Assembly (NCBI RefSeq): GCF_000805455.1
Contig: NZ_JSUS01000027.1
Coordinates: 62,001 to 126,000 of the forward strand
DNA from: Acinetobacter sp. A47
GTDB lineage: Bacteria > Pseudomonadota > Gammaproteobacteria > Pseudomonadales > Moraxellaceae
DNA: 64,000 nucleotides
Direction: 5' to 3'
Shown here: in pieces, positions 9,210 through 18,582 of the stretch
Layout of the letters: each line of letters opens with the position of its first letter
How positions within the stretch are numbered: position 1 is the first letter of the stretch
Made by a program: the position numbers and the translations under genes
Notes under the pieces: generated by a model
What the model was told of the DNA's origin: nothing
The model's database searches: none
What the model saw: the letters and a program-made list of their open reading frames with translations, nothing else

Positions 9210-10379
9210 ATGAAAATAGCGATTGCTGGAACTGGATATGTGGGATTGTCAAATGCAATGTTATTTGCACAACACCATGAAACCATTGCACTTGATATCC
9301 TGGAGAGCAAGGTAGATCTGTTAAACAATAAGATATCACCGATTCAAGATCATGATATTTCAGTTTTTTTAAAAGAAAAAAACCTGAATTTCAGCGCAAC
9401 GACAGATAAGCATCTTGCTTATCAGGATGCTGATTTTATTATCATTGCAACCCCGACCGATTACGACCCTCAAAGCAATTACTTCAATACCCAGAGTGTT
9501 GAGAGTGTGATTCAGGATGTGCTCGCGATTAATCCTGCCGCGACCATGATTGTCAAATCAACGGTGCCTGTCGGTTTTACCGAACAAGTCAAAAACAAAT
9601 ACCAGACTGAAAACATTATCTTTTCGCCTGAATTTTTACGTGAAGGCAAAGCCCTGCATGACAATCTCTACCCGTCCCGGATCATCGTGGGAGAACAGTC
9701 TGAACGTGCCCGGCAATTTGCAGACTTACTGGTCGAAGGTGCGATCAAGCAGGATATTCCAGTCCTGTTGACCCATTCTACCGAGGCTGAAGCCATCAAG
9801 CTGTTTGCCAACACCTATCTGGCCATGCGGGTGGCATTCTTCAATGAACTGGATACCTATGCACAAAGTTTCGGTCTGGATACCAAACAAGTGATTGACG
9901 GGGTCTGTCTCGATCCGCGTATTGGCAGTCATTATAACAATCCGTCATTTGGCTACGGCGGCTATTGCCTGCCCAAAGACACCAAACAGTTATTGGCCAA
10001 CTATAACAATGTGCCAAGCAACCTGATCAAGGCGATTGTTGATGCCAACCGTACCCGCAAAGATTTTATTGCCGATTCGATTATCGCAAGAAACCCGGGT
10101 ACGGTCGGTATCTATCGTCTGGTGATGAAAAGCGGATCGGACAATTACCGTGCCTCTGCCATTCAAGGGGTGATGAAACGCCTGAAGGCCAAAGGCATTG
10201 AAATCATCATTTATGAACCCACCTTTCATGAGGTCAGTTTCTTTAAGTCCAAGGTTACCCAGGATCTGAATGAATTTAAACAGTCCAGTGATGTGATTAT
10301 TGCCAATCGCCTCTCCAGCGATTTGTTAGATGTACAAGATAAAGTTTATACCCGAGATATTTTTGGAGGCGATGAATGA
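9210..10379 (+). CDS. ugd: UDP-glucose 6-dehydrogenase
   Basis: 389 residues, the short bacterial form. It oxidises UDP-glucose twice with NAD+ to UDP-glucuronate. N-terminal Rossmann motif GTGYVG (residues 7-12), catalytic Cys253 in the block [10 protein letters not shown], and the SPEFLREG substrate loop near residue 139. An AGGT ribosome site precedes ATG 9210. The stop overlaps the start of the epimerase gene by four bases (ATGA), so the two enzymes are made together. Together they supply UDP-GlcA and UDP-GalA for this glycan locus. A K-locus copy could exist elsewhere in the genome. Confidence 0.95.
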   Translation: MKIAIAGTGYVGLSNAMLFAQHHETIALDILESKVDLLNNKISPIQDHDISVFLKEKNLNFSATTDKHLAYQDADFIIIATPTDYDPQSNYFNTQSVESVIQDVLAINPAATMIVKSTVPVGFTEQVKNKYQTENIIFSPEFLREGKALHDNLYPSRIIVGEQSERARQFADLLVEGAIKQDIPVLLTHSTEAEAIKLFANTYLAMRVAFFNELDTYAQSFGLDTKQVIDGVCLDPRIGSHYNNPSFGYGGYCLPKDTKQLLANYNNVPSNLIKAIVDANRTRKDFIADSIIARNPGTVGIYRLVMKSGSDNYRASAIQGVMKRLKAKGIEIIIYEPTFHEVSFFKSKVTQDLNEFKQSSDVIIANRLSSDLLDVQDKVYTRDIFGGDE

Positions 10380-11401
10380 AAGTTCTAGTCACAGGTGCTG
10401 CTGGTTTCATCGGCTTTAGTGTAGCCCAGAAACTGCTTGAACGCGGCGATGAAGTGGTTGGTTTTGATAATTTTAATGATTATTATGACCCTGCACTCAA
10501 GGAAGCACGCGTCAAACAGTTACAACTAGTGGCAGAACGATCGGATACTGGCAGCTTTACCCTGATTCGTGACAATCTCGCCAATAAGGCGGTGGTAGAT
10601 CAATGCTTCCAAACGCATCAGTTTGATCGTGTCATTCATTTGGCCGCACAGGCAGGCGTGCGTTATTCACTGGAAAATCCGCATAGCTATGTCGAAAGCA
10701 ACCTGATTGCCTTTACCAATATTTTAGAAGCATGTCGCCATGCGCAAACACCACATCTGACCTATGCCAGCACCAGTAGTGTCTATGGCGCCAATACCAC
10801 CATGCCTTTTAGCGAACAGCATGGCGTGGATCACCCGCTACAATTCTATGCGGCCACCAAACGTGCCAATGAGCTGATGGCGCATAGCTATAGCCATTTA
10901 TTCAAGCTGCCCACCACAGGACTACGTTTCTTCACTGTATATGGTCCATGGACCCGTCCGGATATGGCACTGTTCAAGTTCACCAAAAACATCTTTGAAG
11001 GCAAACCGATTCCGGTGTTTAATCACGGTAACCATACCCGTGACTTTACCTATATTGATGATATTGTCGAAGGCATTATCCGTACCAGTGACAAGATTGC
11101 GACACCGGATGAGACCTGGGATAGTCATCACCCGAACCCGTCGACCAGTAATGCCCCGTTTAGAATCTTTAACATTGGCAATAACCGTACGGTCAAGCTG
11201 ATTGAATATATTCAGGCGATTGAGAAGGCAGCAGGCAAAGAAGCCATTTTAGACCTTCTTCCCCTCCAGCCTGGTGATGTGCCTGATACCTTTGCAGATA
11301 GCACGGCACTGGAACACTATGTGGACTACAAGCCCGCCACTTCAGTGGTCGATGGGGTGAAAAACTTTGTGGACTGGTACCGCCAGTACCACAATATCTA
11401 A
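10376..11401 (+). CDS. UDP-glucuronate 4-epimerase (NAD-dependent SDR)
   Basis: 341 residues. Extended short-chain dehydrogenase with GAAGFIG (residues 7-13), the loop FDNFNDYYD typical of UDP-glucuronate 4-epimerases, and catalytic Tyr158-xxx-Lys162 with Ser134/135. It should interconvert UDP-GlcA and UDP-GalA. The upstream coding end supplies a strong GGAGG ribosome site, and the start overlaps the ugd stop. Named variously uge, gla, lspL or capI in other species. UDP-GlcNAc 4-epimerisation is less likely given the motif and the ugd partner. Confidence 0.88.
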   Translation: MKVLVTGAAGFIGFSVAQKLLERGDEVVGFDNFNDYYDPALKEARVKQLQLVAERSDTGSFTLIRDNLANKAVVDQCFQTHQFDRVIHLAAQAGVRYSLENPHSYVESNLIAFTNILEACRHAQTPHLTYASTSSVYGANTTMPFSEQHGVDHPLQFYAATKRANELMAHSYSHLFKLPTTGLRFFTVYGPWTRPDMALFKFTKNIFEGKPIPVFNHGNHTRDFTYIDDIVEGIIRTSDKIATPDETWDSHHPNPSTSNAPFRIFNIGNNRTVKLIEYIQAIEKAAGKEAILDLLPLQPGDVPDTFADSTALEHYVDYKPATSVVDGVKNFVDWYRQYHNI

Positions 11402-11413
11402 ACCGCGAACAAC

Positions 11414-11443
11414 AAAAAATCAGGCAGATCGCCTGATTTTTTT
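11414..11443. terminator. Bidirectional intrinsic terminator
   Basis: Stem AATCAGGC/GCCTGATT with a 5-base loop (AGATC), A-run on the left and T-run on the right. It sits between the epimerase gene (rightward) and a leftward gene, and can end transcription from both. Confidence 0.85.
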
Positions 11444-11484
11444 ATGGTTGACGTCCCGGGCCTTAAAAATGAAGCCGCTGGGGC

Positions 11485-12240
11485 TTACTGCCAGGACTCC
11501 TTAATCCAGTCCGATGGCAACACATAACGGTACCACTTACCGCCCCCGCCGCTGATCGCATCCGGTGGATTGATCTCGCCATGAAAAATAATGATTTTTG
11601 CACCTTTCGGTTTAACAGGTGGCTGGAAGTAAGCAAAAGGGACTTTTCTCAAGCAATGGTATTTATAGCTCTTGCACCAGTCTTTATCCCAATAGCTGAG
11701 CTTGCCTTCTTTATGCACAAACCAGGACAAATATTCCTGTTCATTACGGAACTTGTGGCGAATTTCATCAAAATGCTCGCGGAAGTACGGCAAGATCTCA
11801 GGAAAGGCCCCCAGTTTGAAACGGTAGACTGAGCTGTTACCGGTGATACGCCATGGTCGTTTCCAGTCATGAATCACCAGAAACTCGCCTTCAGCCTGGA
11901 AGAAGCAGTCAATATTATCCACAATCACCACATCCAGATCGAGGAACAAGGCGTTGCCCTTCAAGCCATACAGGTCCGGTTCAAAAGTCGACAGTTTGTT
12001 CCAGCCACGTTCCGGACTGCCTGCGGGTAAATCCAGCGATGGAATCGGAAAACATTGAATGGCAGGATCAATGCCTTCGGTACGATCCGTCAGGCAGACC
12101 ATTTTAAATGGCAAGGTCAGATGACGTTTGACCATGTTATAAAGACGGTTAACGTACTCGGCACCATATTTGGTTCCCCATTTCATACACAAAATGACAT
12201 TGTCTTCTGGAGTTGCCGAATCTTGTTGAATATCTACCAT
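11485..12240 (-). CDS. Putative GT-A glycosyltransferase with DLD motif
   Basis: 251 residues, no signal peptide. The segment GNALFLDLDVVIVDNID near residue 96 resembles the DxD metal-nucleotide site of GT-A transferases, and W-x-S/T-F-E-P-D before it is found in hypothetical glycosyltransferases of Acinetobacter glycan loci. A GGGG-rich stretch follows near the C terminus. It lies alone between the OC-type locus and ilvE, on the minus strand. The gene is probably part of core or surface glycan assembly; substrate unknown. Confidence 0.65.
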   Translation of the reverse strand: MVDIQQDSATPEDNVILCMKWGTKYGAEYVNRLYNMVKRHLTLPFKMVCLTDRTEGIDPAIQCFPIPSLDLPAGSPERGWNKLSTFEPDLYGLKGNALFLDLDVVIVDNIDCFFQAEGEFLVIHDWKRPWRITGNSSVYRFKLGAFPEILPYFREHFDEIRHKFRNEQEYLSWFVHKEGKLSYWDKDWCKSYKYHCLRKVPFAYFQPPVKPKGAKIIIFHGEINPPDAISGGGGKWYRYVLPSDWIKESWQ

Positions 12241-12372
12241 CTGCTAACCTTAAATGCTTGAGATATGCGCGCTGGCTTTATCTTAAAAATCAAAAGCGTC
12301 GAAGCATATGCACTGAATATAATGCCATCTTAGCATAGAGCTGATTATTTTTTTTAGTATTAATTCGTCAAT

Positions 12373-12397
12373 AAAAAAGCGAAGCCGAAGCTTCGCC
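12373..12397 (-). terminator. Intrinsic terminator of ilvE
   Basis: Read leftward: stem GCGAAGC/GCTTCGC closed by a TTCG tetraloop, followed by a T-run. It lies just after the ilvE stop. Confidence 0.88.
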
Positions 12398-12414
12398 TTT
12401 GTACGGGTTTGCCG

Positions 12415-13341
12415 TTATTTGATATAGGTTAACCAGTGCGCATATTTTTCGTTACGGCCTTGAACTGCATCAAAGAAAGTCTTCTGGATTTCAGTCGTAA
12501 TCGGGCCACGTGAACCACATCCGATTTCACGGTCATCGTATTCACGGATTGGGGTGACTTCTGCCGCGGTACCGGTAAAGAATGCTTCATCTGCAATGTA
12601 GAACTCATCACGGGTAATCCGGCGCTCAACCACTTCATAACCCAGGTCTTTGGCAATGGTAATCACGGTTTGACGGGTAATCCCCTCCAGTGCACCACCG
12701 GCCAGGTCAGGGGTATGCAGCACGCCATCCTTGATCAGGAAGACGTTTTCGCCCGCCCCTTGGCAAACAAAACCTTGCGGGTCAAGCAACATGGCTTCGT
12801 CATAACCTGAACGCGCCACTTCCTGATGCGCCAGAATTGATACCGTATAGTTACCACATGCCTTTGCCTTACACATGGTCACGTTTGGATGATGATGCGT
12901 AAATGAAGAAGTTTTTACACGAATACCGCGTGCCATTGCTTCTTCACCTAAATATGCACCCCAGCCCCATGCCGCCACTGCCGCATGAATGGTGTTGTCT
13001 GTCGCTGCAATGCCAAGCTTTTCAGAGCCAATCCAGATCAATGGACGCAAATAGCAAGACGCCAGTTTATTTTCACGCACCACATCAATTTGTGCCTGTT
13101 CTAATGTCGCCTGATCAAATGGAACATTCATCTGATAAATTTTTGCTGAATTTAATAAGCGCTTAGTGTGATCTTGTAAACGGAAGATTGCGGTTCCATT
13201 TGGTGTCTCATAGGCTCTGACGCCTTCAAAGACACCCATACTGTAGTGTAATGTGTGAGTCAGGACGTGAATTTTTGCATCACGCCAGTCAACCAATTTT
13301 CCATCTTGCCAAATAAAACCATCACGATCAGCCAAACTCAT
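12415..13341 (-). CDS. ilvE: Branched-chain amino acid aminotransferase
   Basis: 308 residues, the usual IlvE length. Fold-type IV PLP enzyme making Leu, Ile and Val from their 2-oxo acids with glutamate. The start MSLADRDGFIWQDGK and the GVFEGVRAY block are typical; the PLP Lys is expected in MCKAKACGNY near residue 158. I chose ATG 13341 (GGAG ten bases upstream) over a start ten codons further up. It follows glnE by 30 bases and has its own terminator. In Acinetobacter ilvE marks one edge of the LOS outer-core locus, which supports the reading of the region to its left. Confidence 0.96.
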   Translation of the reverse strand: MSLADRDGFIWQDGKLVDWRDAKIHVLTHTLHYSMGVFEGVRAYETPNGTAIFRLQDHTKRLLNSAKIYQMNVPFDQATLEQAQIDVVRENKLASCYLRPLIWIGSEKLGIAATDNTIHAAVAAWGWGAYLGEEAMARGIRVKTSSFTHHHPNVTMCKAKACGNYTVSILAHQEVARSGYDEAMLLDPQGFVCQGAGENVFLIKDGVLHTPDLAGGALEGITRQTVITIAKDLGYEVVERRITRDEFYIADEAFFTGTAAEVTPIREYDDREIGCGSRGPITTEIQKTFFDAVQGRNEKYAHWLTYIK

Positions 13342-13371
13342 CGCACATACTCCATTTTCTTTTTTACACAA

Positions 13372-16143
13372 TTATTCACTTTCCAATGCTTGCGCAGTTG
13401 GATCAATTAATCTTTGCCATAACTTGCAAACGATCTCCCGGGTATCGCGCCAATCCGCAGCATTGACTTGCATAGATTGATTTGCAAGCGCTAGACGGTG
13501 GCTCTCAGTTCGTTCACGGAGATAAGCGTGTATTAATGCTGTGGCATCTTCACTGGATAAGCAGCCTGCTTTAGCAGCATCTTCTAGAATTCTTACATTA
13601 TCGGAAAAATGGGCGAGATCTGTATTCGTCCCACTCCATGCAAGCACAACATACTGTGCCATAAATTCGATATCAACGATACCACCTGAGTCCTGTTTTA
13701 AATGAAAAATACCATGTTTTTTTTGCTCAGAAGATGATCCCAAATGATCTTTCATCTTCTGACGCATTTTTAACACTTCTGTCCGGACTTCATTCTCTTC
13801 ACGTGGCTGTGTCAGGATCCGGCAACGGATCTGCTCAAACTGCTGGCATAAACTTTGATCACCGGCAATCGAACGGGCACGGACTAAGGCCTGATGCTCC
13901 CATAGCCAGGCATTTTTCAGCTGATACTGTTCATAGGCTTTTAAGCTGGTCACCAGCATACCGGCCTCCCCCGAAGGACGAAGGCGGGTATCAATTTCAT
14001 AAACGCGCCCATCCAGCGTTTGCGTGGTCATCAGTGACATGAACTTCTGTGCCACCCGAATGGCAAACTCGGCTCCGCTAATACTTTTACGGCCATCGGT
14101 TTCGCCCTGCTCTTCGAGGGCATGAATAAACACCAGATCCAGATCTGAGCCATAACCCAGCTCGATCCCTCCCAACTTTCCATAGGCAATCACGGCAAAG
14201 CCTTTATGATCAAGACTACAGCGCTGCCCGTCATTGCCCAGAGGATAACCATGCCGTACTGCGACAGCTTCATAAGCCAAACGCAAGGTCGCCTGTACAC
14301 TGACTTCGGCAATATCGGTCAGTGCATCTGACACTTTCATCAATGGACTTTCTGCCAGCACGTCACTGGCTGCCACAGCCAGCACATTGCTCTTTTTAAA
14401 TAAACGCAACACCCGCATCTGGTCTTCAACCTGATCAATCTCGATCCGGAGTAATTGCTGGCGTAACGAATCTTCAAGGTCTTGTCGTTGCGGCAGGCCA
14501 AAATCCATGGACAGGAATTCATCCAGCAGGACGGGATATTGCGCCAGTTCTTCACAAATCCACGGACTGACCGTCGCCATTTTTACCAGTCGCTGCAAGG
14601 CGCCACGACTTTCCATCAGCATCACCAGATACACGGTACGCCGCAGCACCGACTCGACCAATGGCATCAAGCGTAATAGCGCCATTTGCGGCTGATCGGA
14701 CTGTAAAATGGCTTCAATCAAATGCGGCCAGAATTTCTTCAGGCGAGCCAGCGCATTGGCCGGAATCTTGCGTAGGGCCTGGCCATGCCAGAAGTTCTGG
14801 ATCAGGTTTCTGGCATCATCATCTAGTACCGCATTGAGTTTTTGTTCAAGCTGGACAAAATCATCCACCGGTTCAGCAAACTCTTTTTCCTGAATCAACT
14901 GTTTAAACTGTACCTTGACCTTGTCGCGCTTCTGGTTCAACACTTGCATGAATGCAGGCCAGTCGGCAAAGCCCAAGGTATCCAGCATGCGCTGTCTCAG
15001 TTCCGGTTCGGTAGGCAAGGATTGTGTCTGCTGATCATTCAAGGCCTGAATGGCATGTTCCACCCGTCTTAAAAACAGATAGGCATCTTCCAGATCAATC
15101 ACAGCCTGCTGGTCCAGCAACACGGCTTCGCCTAAATGATGTAAATTGACCAGACATTGACGGTCTTGTAGCTCACGCTTCGACCCGCCATAGATCAGCT
15201 GGAACACCTGTACAATAAATTCAATTTCACGAATGCCGCCGGCGCCGAGCTTAATATCTTCTTCGATATTACGGCGCATGACTTCACGCTCGATCATGGC
15301 CTTCATTTCACGCATGGCAGCGAAAGCAGAGTAATCAACATAACGGCGGAATACGAATGGACGCGACATGTCCAGCAGCTCTGCACCCGCTTTGCCACCC
15401 GTAATTACGCGCGCCTTAATCCAGGCATAGCGCTCCCATTCACGCCCATGCTGGCTTAAATATTTTTCCAGCCCGCTATGACTGATGGCCAGAGCCGAAC
15501 CATCCCCCCACGGACGCAAGCGCATATCGACGCGGAATACAAAACCATCGGCAGTAATGTGATCGAGCAGATAAATCAGTTTTTGTCCCCACAAAATACA
15601 GAACTGCTGCACATCAATACATTTACGCCCATTGGTTTCGCCCTGTTCATCAAAGGCAAAAATCAGGTCAATATCACTGGACAGGTTCAGCTCTTGCGCG
15701 CCCAGCTTGCCCATGCCGATGACAATCAGGTCTTGCAACTGGCCGGAATAACCGATCGGCTCGCCGTGCTTGGCCAATAGGGCAGGAAGTGCAAAATCTT
15801 TGGCCGCGCAGATACAGGCATCGGCAAAATCGGACAGTTCACGCGTCAGCGTGACTACATTGGTCAGTTGATTGGCATCTTGCCAGATCCAGCGGAACAT
15901 CAGCTTGGCACGTAATACCCGTAAAGCCTTCATCCATGCCTGTTCATCTTTGAGCTCTGCTACGGCCTGTTGTACTTTTTGATAAATGCTATCGGTCGAT
16001 AATCCGTCAAGAAACCGGTCTGAGTTATAGTCTTGTTCTAATTCGGCCGGGTATAAATTTAAAACCTGTTCAGCATACTGGCTGGCAACCAAAGTTTTTT
16101 GTAGCTGTTGCGCATTCATATCAAAAAGCTCGACTGATGTCAT
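13372..16143 (-). CDS. glnE: Bifunctional glutamine synthetase adenylyltransferase/adenylyl-removing enzyme
   Basis: 923 residues. Two nucleotidyltransferase domains are visible: the N-terminal adenylyl-removing one with GMGKLGAQELN..SDIDL near residue 142, and the C-terminal adenylyltransferase one with YGKLGGIELGYGSDLDL near residue 655. It adds or removes AMP on glutamine synthetase in response to PII and glutamine, tuning nitrogen assimilation. Length and both motif blocks are intact. The gene precedes ilvE in the same direction and the two may be co-transcribed. Confidence 0.96.
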   Translation of the reverse strand: MTSVELFDMNAQQLQKTLVASQYAEQVLNLYPAELEQDYNSDRFLDGLSTDSIYQKVQQAVAELKDEQAWMKALRVLRAKLMFRWIWQDANQLTNVVTLTRELSDFADACICAAKDFALPALLAKHGEPIGYSGQLQDLIVIGMGKLGAQELNLSSDIDLIFAFDEQGETNGRKCIDVQQFCILWGQKLIYLLDHITADGFVFRVDMRLRPWGDGSALAISHSGLEKYLSQHGREWERYAWIKARVITGGKAGAELLDMSRPFVFRRYVDYSAFAAMREMKAMIEREVMRRNIEEDIKLGAGGIREIEFIVQVFQLIYGGSKRELQDRQCLVNLHHLGEAVLLDQQAVIDLEDAYLFLRRVEHAIQALNDQQTQSLPTEPELRQRMLDTLGFADWPAFMQVLNQKRDKVKVQFKQLIQEKEFAEPVDDFVQLEQKLNAVLDDDARNLIQNFWHGQALRKIPANALARLKKFWPHLIEAILQSDQPQMALLRLMPLVESVLRRTVYLVMLMESRGALQRLVKMATVSPWICEELAQYPVLLDEFLSMDFGLPQRQDLEDSLRQQLLRIEIDQVEDQMRVLRLFKKSNVLAVAASDVLAESPLMKVSDALTDIAEVSVQATLRLAYEAVAVRHGYPLGNDGQRCSLDHKGFAVIAYGKLGGIELGYGSDLDLVFIHALEEQGETDGRKSISGAEFAIRVAQKFMSLMTTQTLDGRVYEIDTRLRPSGEAGMLVTSLKAYEQYQLKNAWLWEHQALVRARSIAGDQSLCQQFEQIRCRILTQPREENEVRTEVLKMRQKMKDHLGSSSEQKKHGIFHLKQDSGGIVDIEFMAQYVVLAWSGTNTDLAHFSDNVRILEDAAKAGCLSSEDATALIHAYLRERTESHRLALANQSMQVNAADWRDTREIVCKLWQRLIDPTAQALESE

Positions 16144-16191
16144 TTCATCTGCTTTAGTTATATCAGTTACAAGCTTGTCATTAAAATCTCT

Positions 16192-17463
16192 TTAGACTAA
16201 TTTCGCTCTGGTTTTTTGTTGATCTGTACATAAATCGACCTGCTCACGCTCGGTCGGTAACAATACCGTAAATACAGTCCCCTCGCCCTCAGTAGAAGTG
16301 ACATTGATTTCGCCCAGATTCATTTCCACAAAGCGCTTGCACAGGCTTAACCCCAGTCCTGCCCCTTTTTCTCCGGCAGTCCCTTTATAGCTCATGGTAA
16401 TGCGCGGCTGGAATAAGTTTTTGATCTGCTCCGGCGTCATGCCCAGACCGGTATCCCTGACATAAATCTCGACATAGGTACCTTTGTGCTGCGCCTGTAT
16501 ATAAACTTTGCCTGAGCCATCCACATCGGTAAATTTCAGGGCATTGGACACCAGATTCTGAATCACCGAAGTGATCATGTTCATATCGGCATAGACTTTC
16601 AGGTTTTCATCGACTTCATTGATCAGTTGAATATTTTTCTTGATCGCCAGGGTTTTCAAGACATCCGTCACAATATTGGTGATCTGGCGCAACTTGAAAT
16701 TAATCGGATGATAGACAAAGCGTCCACCCTCAGCCATTGACCAGTTTAGCAAGCTTTCCAGCAGGTTATAAGTCGACTGCGAAGTCTCATAAAGATAATC
16801 GGCAATATTCTGAATGCTCGATTCATCCAGCGTGTCACGCTCTTTGGCCAGTATTTCCGAGAAGCCAAGTAACCCGTGAAAAGGTGCCCGCAAGTCATGC
16901 GAAATAATGGAGAAAAATTTGGTTTTACTAAAATTCAGTGCGGCTTCTTGCTCGTATAGTTCTTTGAGTTCGTCGTGGTTGAATTTCAGTTCAAGCTGTT
17001 GCATGAAGTTGGCACAATGCTCTTGCAGCAATTGTTTTTGTAATTCGTTAAAGCCTTGTGCAGTTTCATCCAGCAGGATGATATAACCGAGTGAAGTCTG
17101 GTCTGGATGCCTGAGGTGTAAGGCAATGGCTGACTGGATTTTCTTTTTAATCGGATGGAGAAAAGCCAGCAGGGTCTGATATTGTGGATGATCACAATCA
17201 ACCAGATCGCCATTGACGAAAAGTGTATTTAAACTTTTGCTAATTTTTGCAGTGTCAATTGCCCTTAATTTTTCAGGGCAACGATGCCACAGGTAAGGTT
17301 CCTGATGAAAAGCCAGCAAGGCCGTACTGGCTTGCAACAGTTTACGGTTAAACTGTAAAAATTGCTCAAGCAGGTTCTGCTCTGAGTTCAGTCCCAAAGA
17401 AAGAGAGATTTTACAAGCGCTTAGCTTCTCGGCTTGCTGTAGTTCTAATAATTGAATCGCCAT
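16192..17463 (-). CDS. Soluble sensor histidine kinase
   Basis: 423 residues from ATG 17463, which has a GAGG site upstream; the longer frame adds 27 residues of no clear family. No membrane helix is seen. Residues about 1-160 look like a GAF-type sensory region, followed by a coiled segment, HisKA with phospho-acceptor His189 in the motif SHDLRAP, and a HATPase_c domain (N box NLVSNALKFT, G1 DTGLGM, later GAGLGLSLCK). The family autophosphorylates and passes the phosphate to a response regulator. No regulator gene lies nearby, so it is an orphan kinase here. The signal is unknown. Confidence 0.88.
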   Translation of the reverse strand: MAIQLLELQQAEKLSACKISLSLGLNSEQNLLEQFLQFNRKLLQASTALLAFHQEPYLWHRCPEKLRAIDTAKISKSLNTLFVNGDLVDCDHPQYQTLLAFLHPIKKKIQSAIALHLRHPDQTSLGYIILLDETAQGFNELQKQLLQEHCANFMQQLELKFNHDELKELYEQEAALNFSKTKFFSIISHDLRAPFHGLLGFSEILAKERDTLDESSIQNIADYLYETSQSTYNLLESLLNWSMAEGGRFVYHPINFKLRQITNIVTDVLKTLAIKKNIQLINEVDENLKVYADMNMITSVIQNLVSNALKFTDVDGSGKVYIQAQHKGTYVEIYVRDTGLGMTPEQIKNLFQPRITMSYKGTAGEKGAGLGLSLCKRFVEMNLGEINVTSTEGEGTVFTVLLPTEREQVDLCTDQQKTRAKLV

Positions 17464-17678
17464 TCCCGCCTCTCGAATATTATCGTTATACGGTTCTTTA
17501 CGTTTTATAGAAAAAATGTGAAAACTATCACTTAGTATTAACAAACTTTAACAGAAAAGGCAATTGTTGATTTAATCAATTCGCAACAAAACGTGAAATT
17601 TCATTAAATTTTAACTTAGATAACTTGACACGTTTAATAGCCTTCTTCAATCCTTCTAAAAACTTAGGCACTCAATAA

Positions 17679-18392
17679 CTAAAAGTCTAGGTCTAATTGT
17701 TCATTTGGTTTTATCTTTTCAAGCTCCAAAAATTTCTTAGCAAACTTTGGGGCAAGTAAAGACCGGACAATTAATATTGATAAGATAAAAGCAGGAAGGA
17801 AATACAACAAAGTTCTTTCTATGAAAGTCACTTTAGGAATTGTATAACCCAATATCTCATTGACTTTAAAAATTTCTACAATCAAGAAAGGACTCATCAT
17901 ACCAATGTTCAAAGTGAAATATACGAAAAAAGCAGCACGTTCCATCCATTTAATTTTTGAGTCCGAGTAGCCAGCTTTTATTCTAAATCTACCATTTTCT
18001 CTTGTTAAAAAAGAATTTCCTCTTTTATAAAGTCGGATCGCCCTCTCTTTCTCTTTACATGTCAAAATATATGACAGAACATCTAAATTGCTGTTCTTAA
18101 AGTTAAGAAATCTTCCTAGCTTTAATACATTGATATGGTGTTGAATCCCATCCTTATATTCACTAAGTGTTGAATCATTAAGGAAAGCAGTTTTCTCTGC
18201 TAATTCTCTATCAAATTTATTTTTATAATGCTCTGAATAATCTTTAATACTTGAAATAAACCCTGACTTTCCCGTAAAGTACAACCCTATAAATACGAGA
18301 ATAAGAATAAGAACAATCCATATAAAAAATATGTTTGTTCCATCTTCAATTAATTTTGCTATAAGAGTATTAATATCAACATTTACAGCCAT
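17679..18392 (-). CDS. Hypothetical membrane protein (accessory, AT-rich)
   Basis: 237 residues, family not recognised. One N-terminal membrane helix (about residues 20-40) is followed by a charged cytosolic region of about 110 residues rich in Lys and Asp, then two helices near residues 160-180 and 195-215 and a short acidic tail. AGGTGA lies eight bases before the ATG. The gene is much more AT-rich than glnE or queA. It sits downstream of another AT-rich membrane gene in the same direction, 190 bases apart, so the two may be one accessory unit. Function unknown. Confidence 0.7.
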   Translation of the reverse strand: MAVNVDINTLIAKLIEDGTNIFFIWIVLILILVFIGLYFTGKSGFISSIKDYSEHYKNKFDRELAEKTAFLNDSTLSEYKDGIQHHINVLKLGRFLNFKNSNLDVLSYILTCKEKERAIRLYKRGNSFLTRENGRFRIKAGYSDSKIKWMERAAFFVYFTLNIGMMSPFLIVEIFKVNEILGYTIPKVTFIERTLLYFLPAFILSILIVRSLLAPKFAKKFLELEKIKPNEQLDLDF

Positions 18393-18582
18393 TATTTTTC
18401 ACCTATAAATTTCATTATCTGATTGTTCAGCTTCATTCTTATCATTTCCCTTATCCCCCCAAAAATATTAAACATAAAATATATAGCCTTTAGGCATTAC
18501 CTCTAAAAGAGTTGTATGACAAACAAGAAGTTCAATATAAGTTTATTCACACCTTTTCATAGAATCTCTTTTAATATTTAAA

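Noticed and set aside
13342..13371. Leader peptide or attenuator before ilvE
   Set aside because: Only a 30-base gap with a ribosome site; no run of Leu/Ile/Val codons or hairpins.
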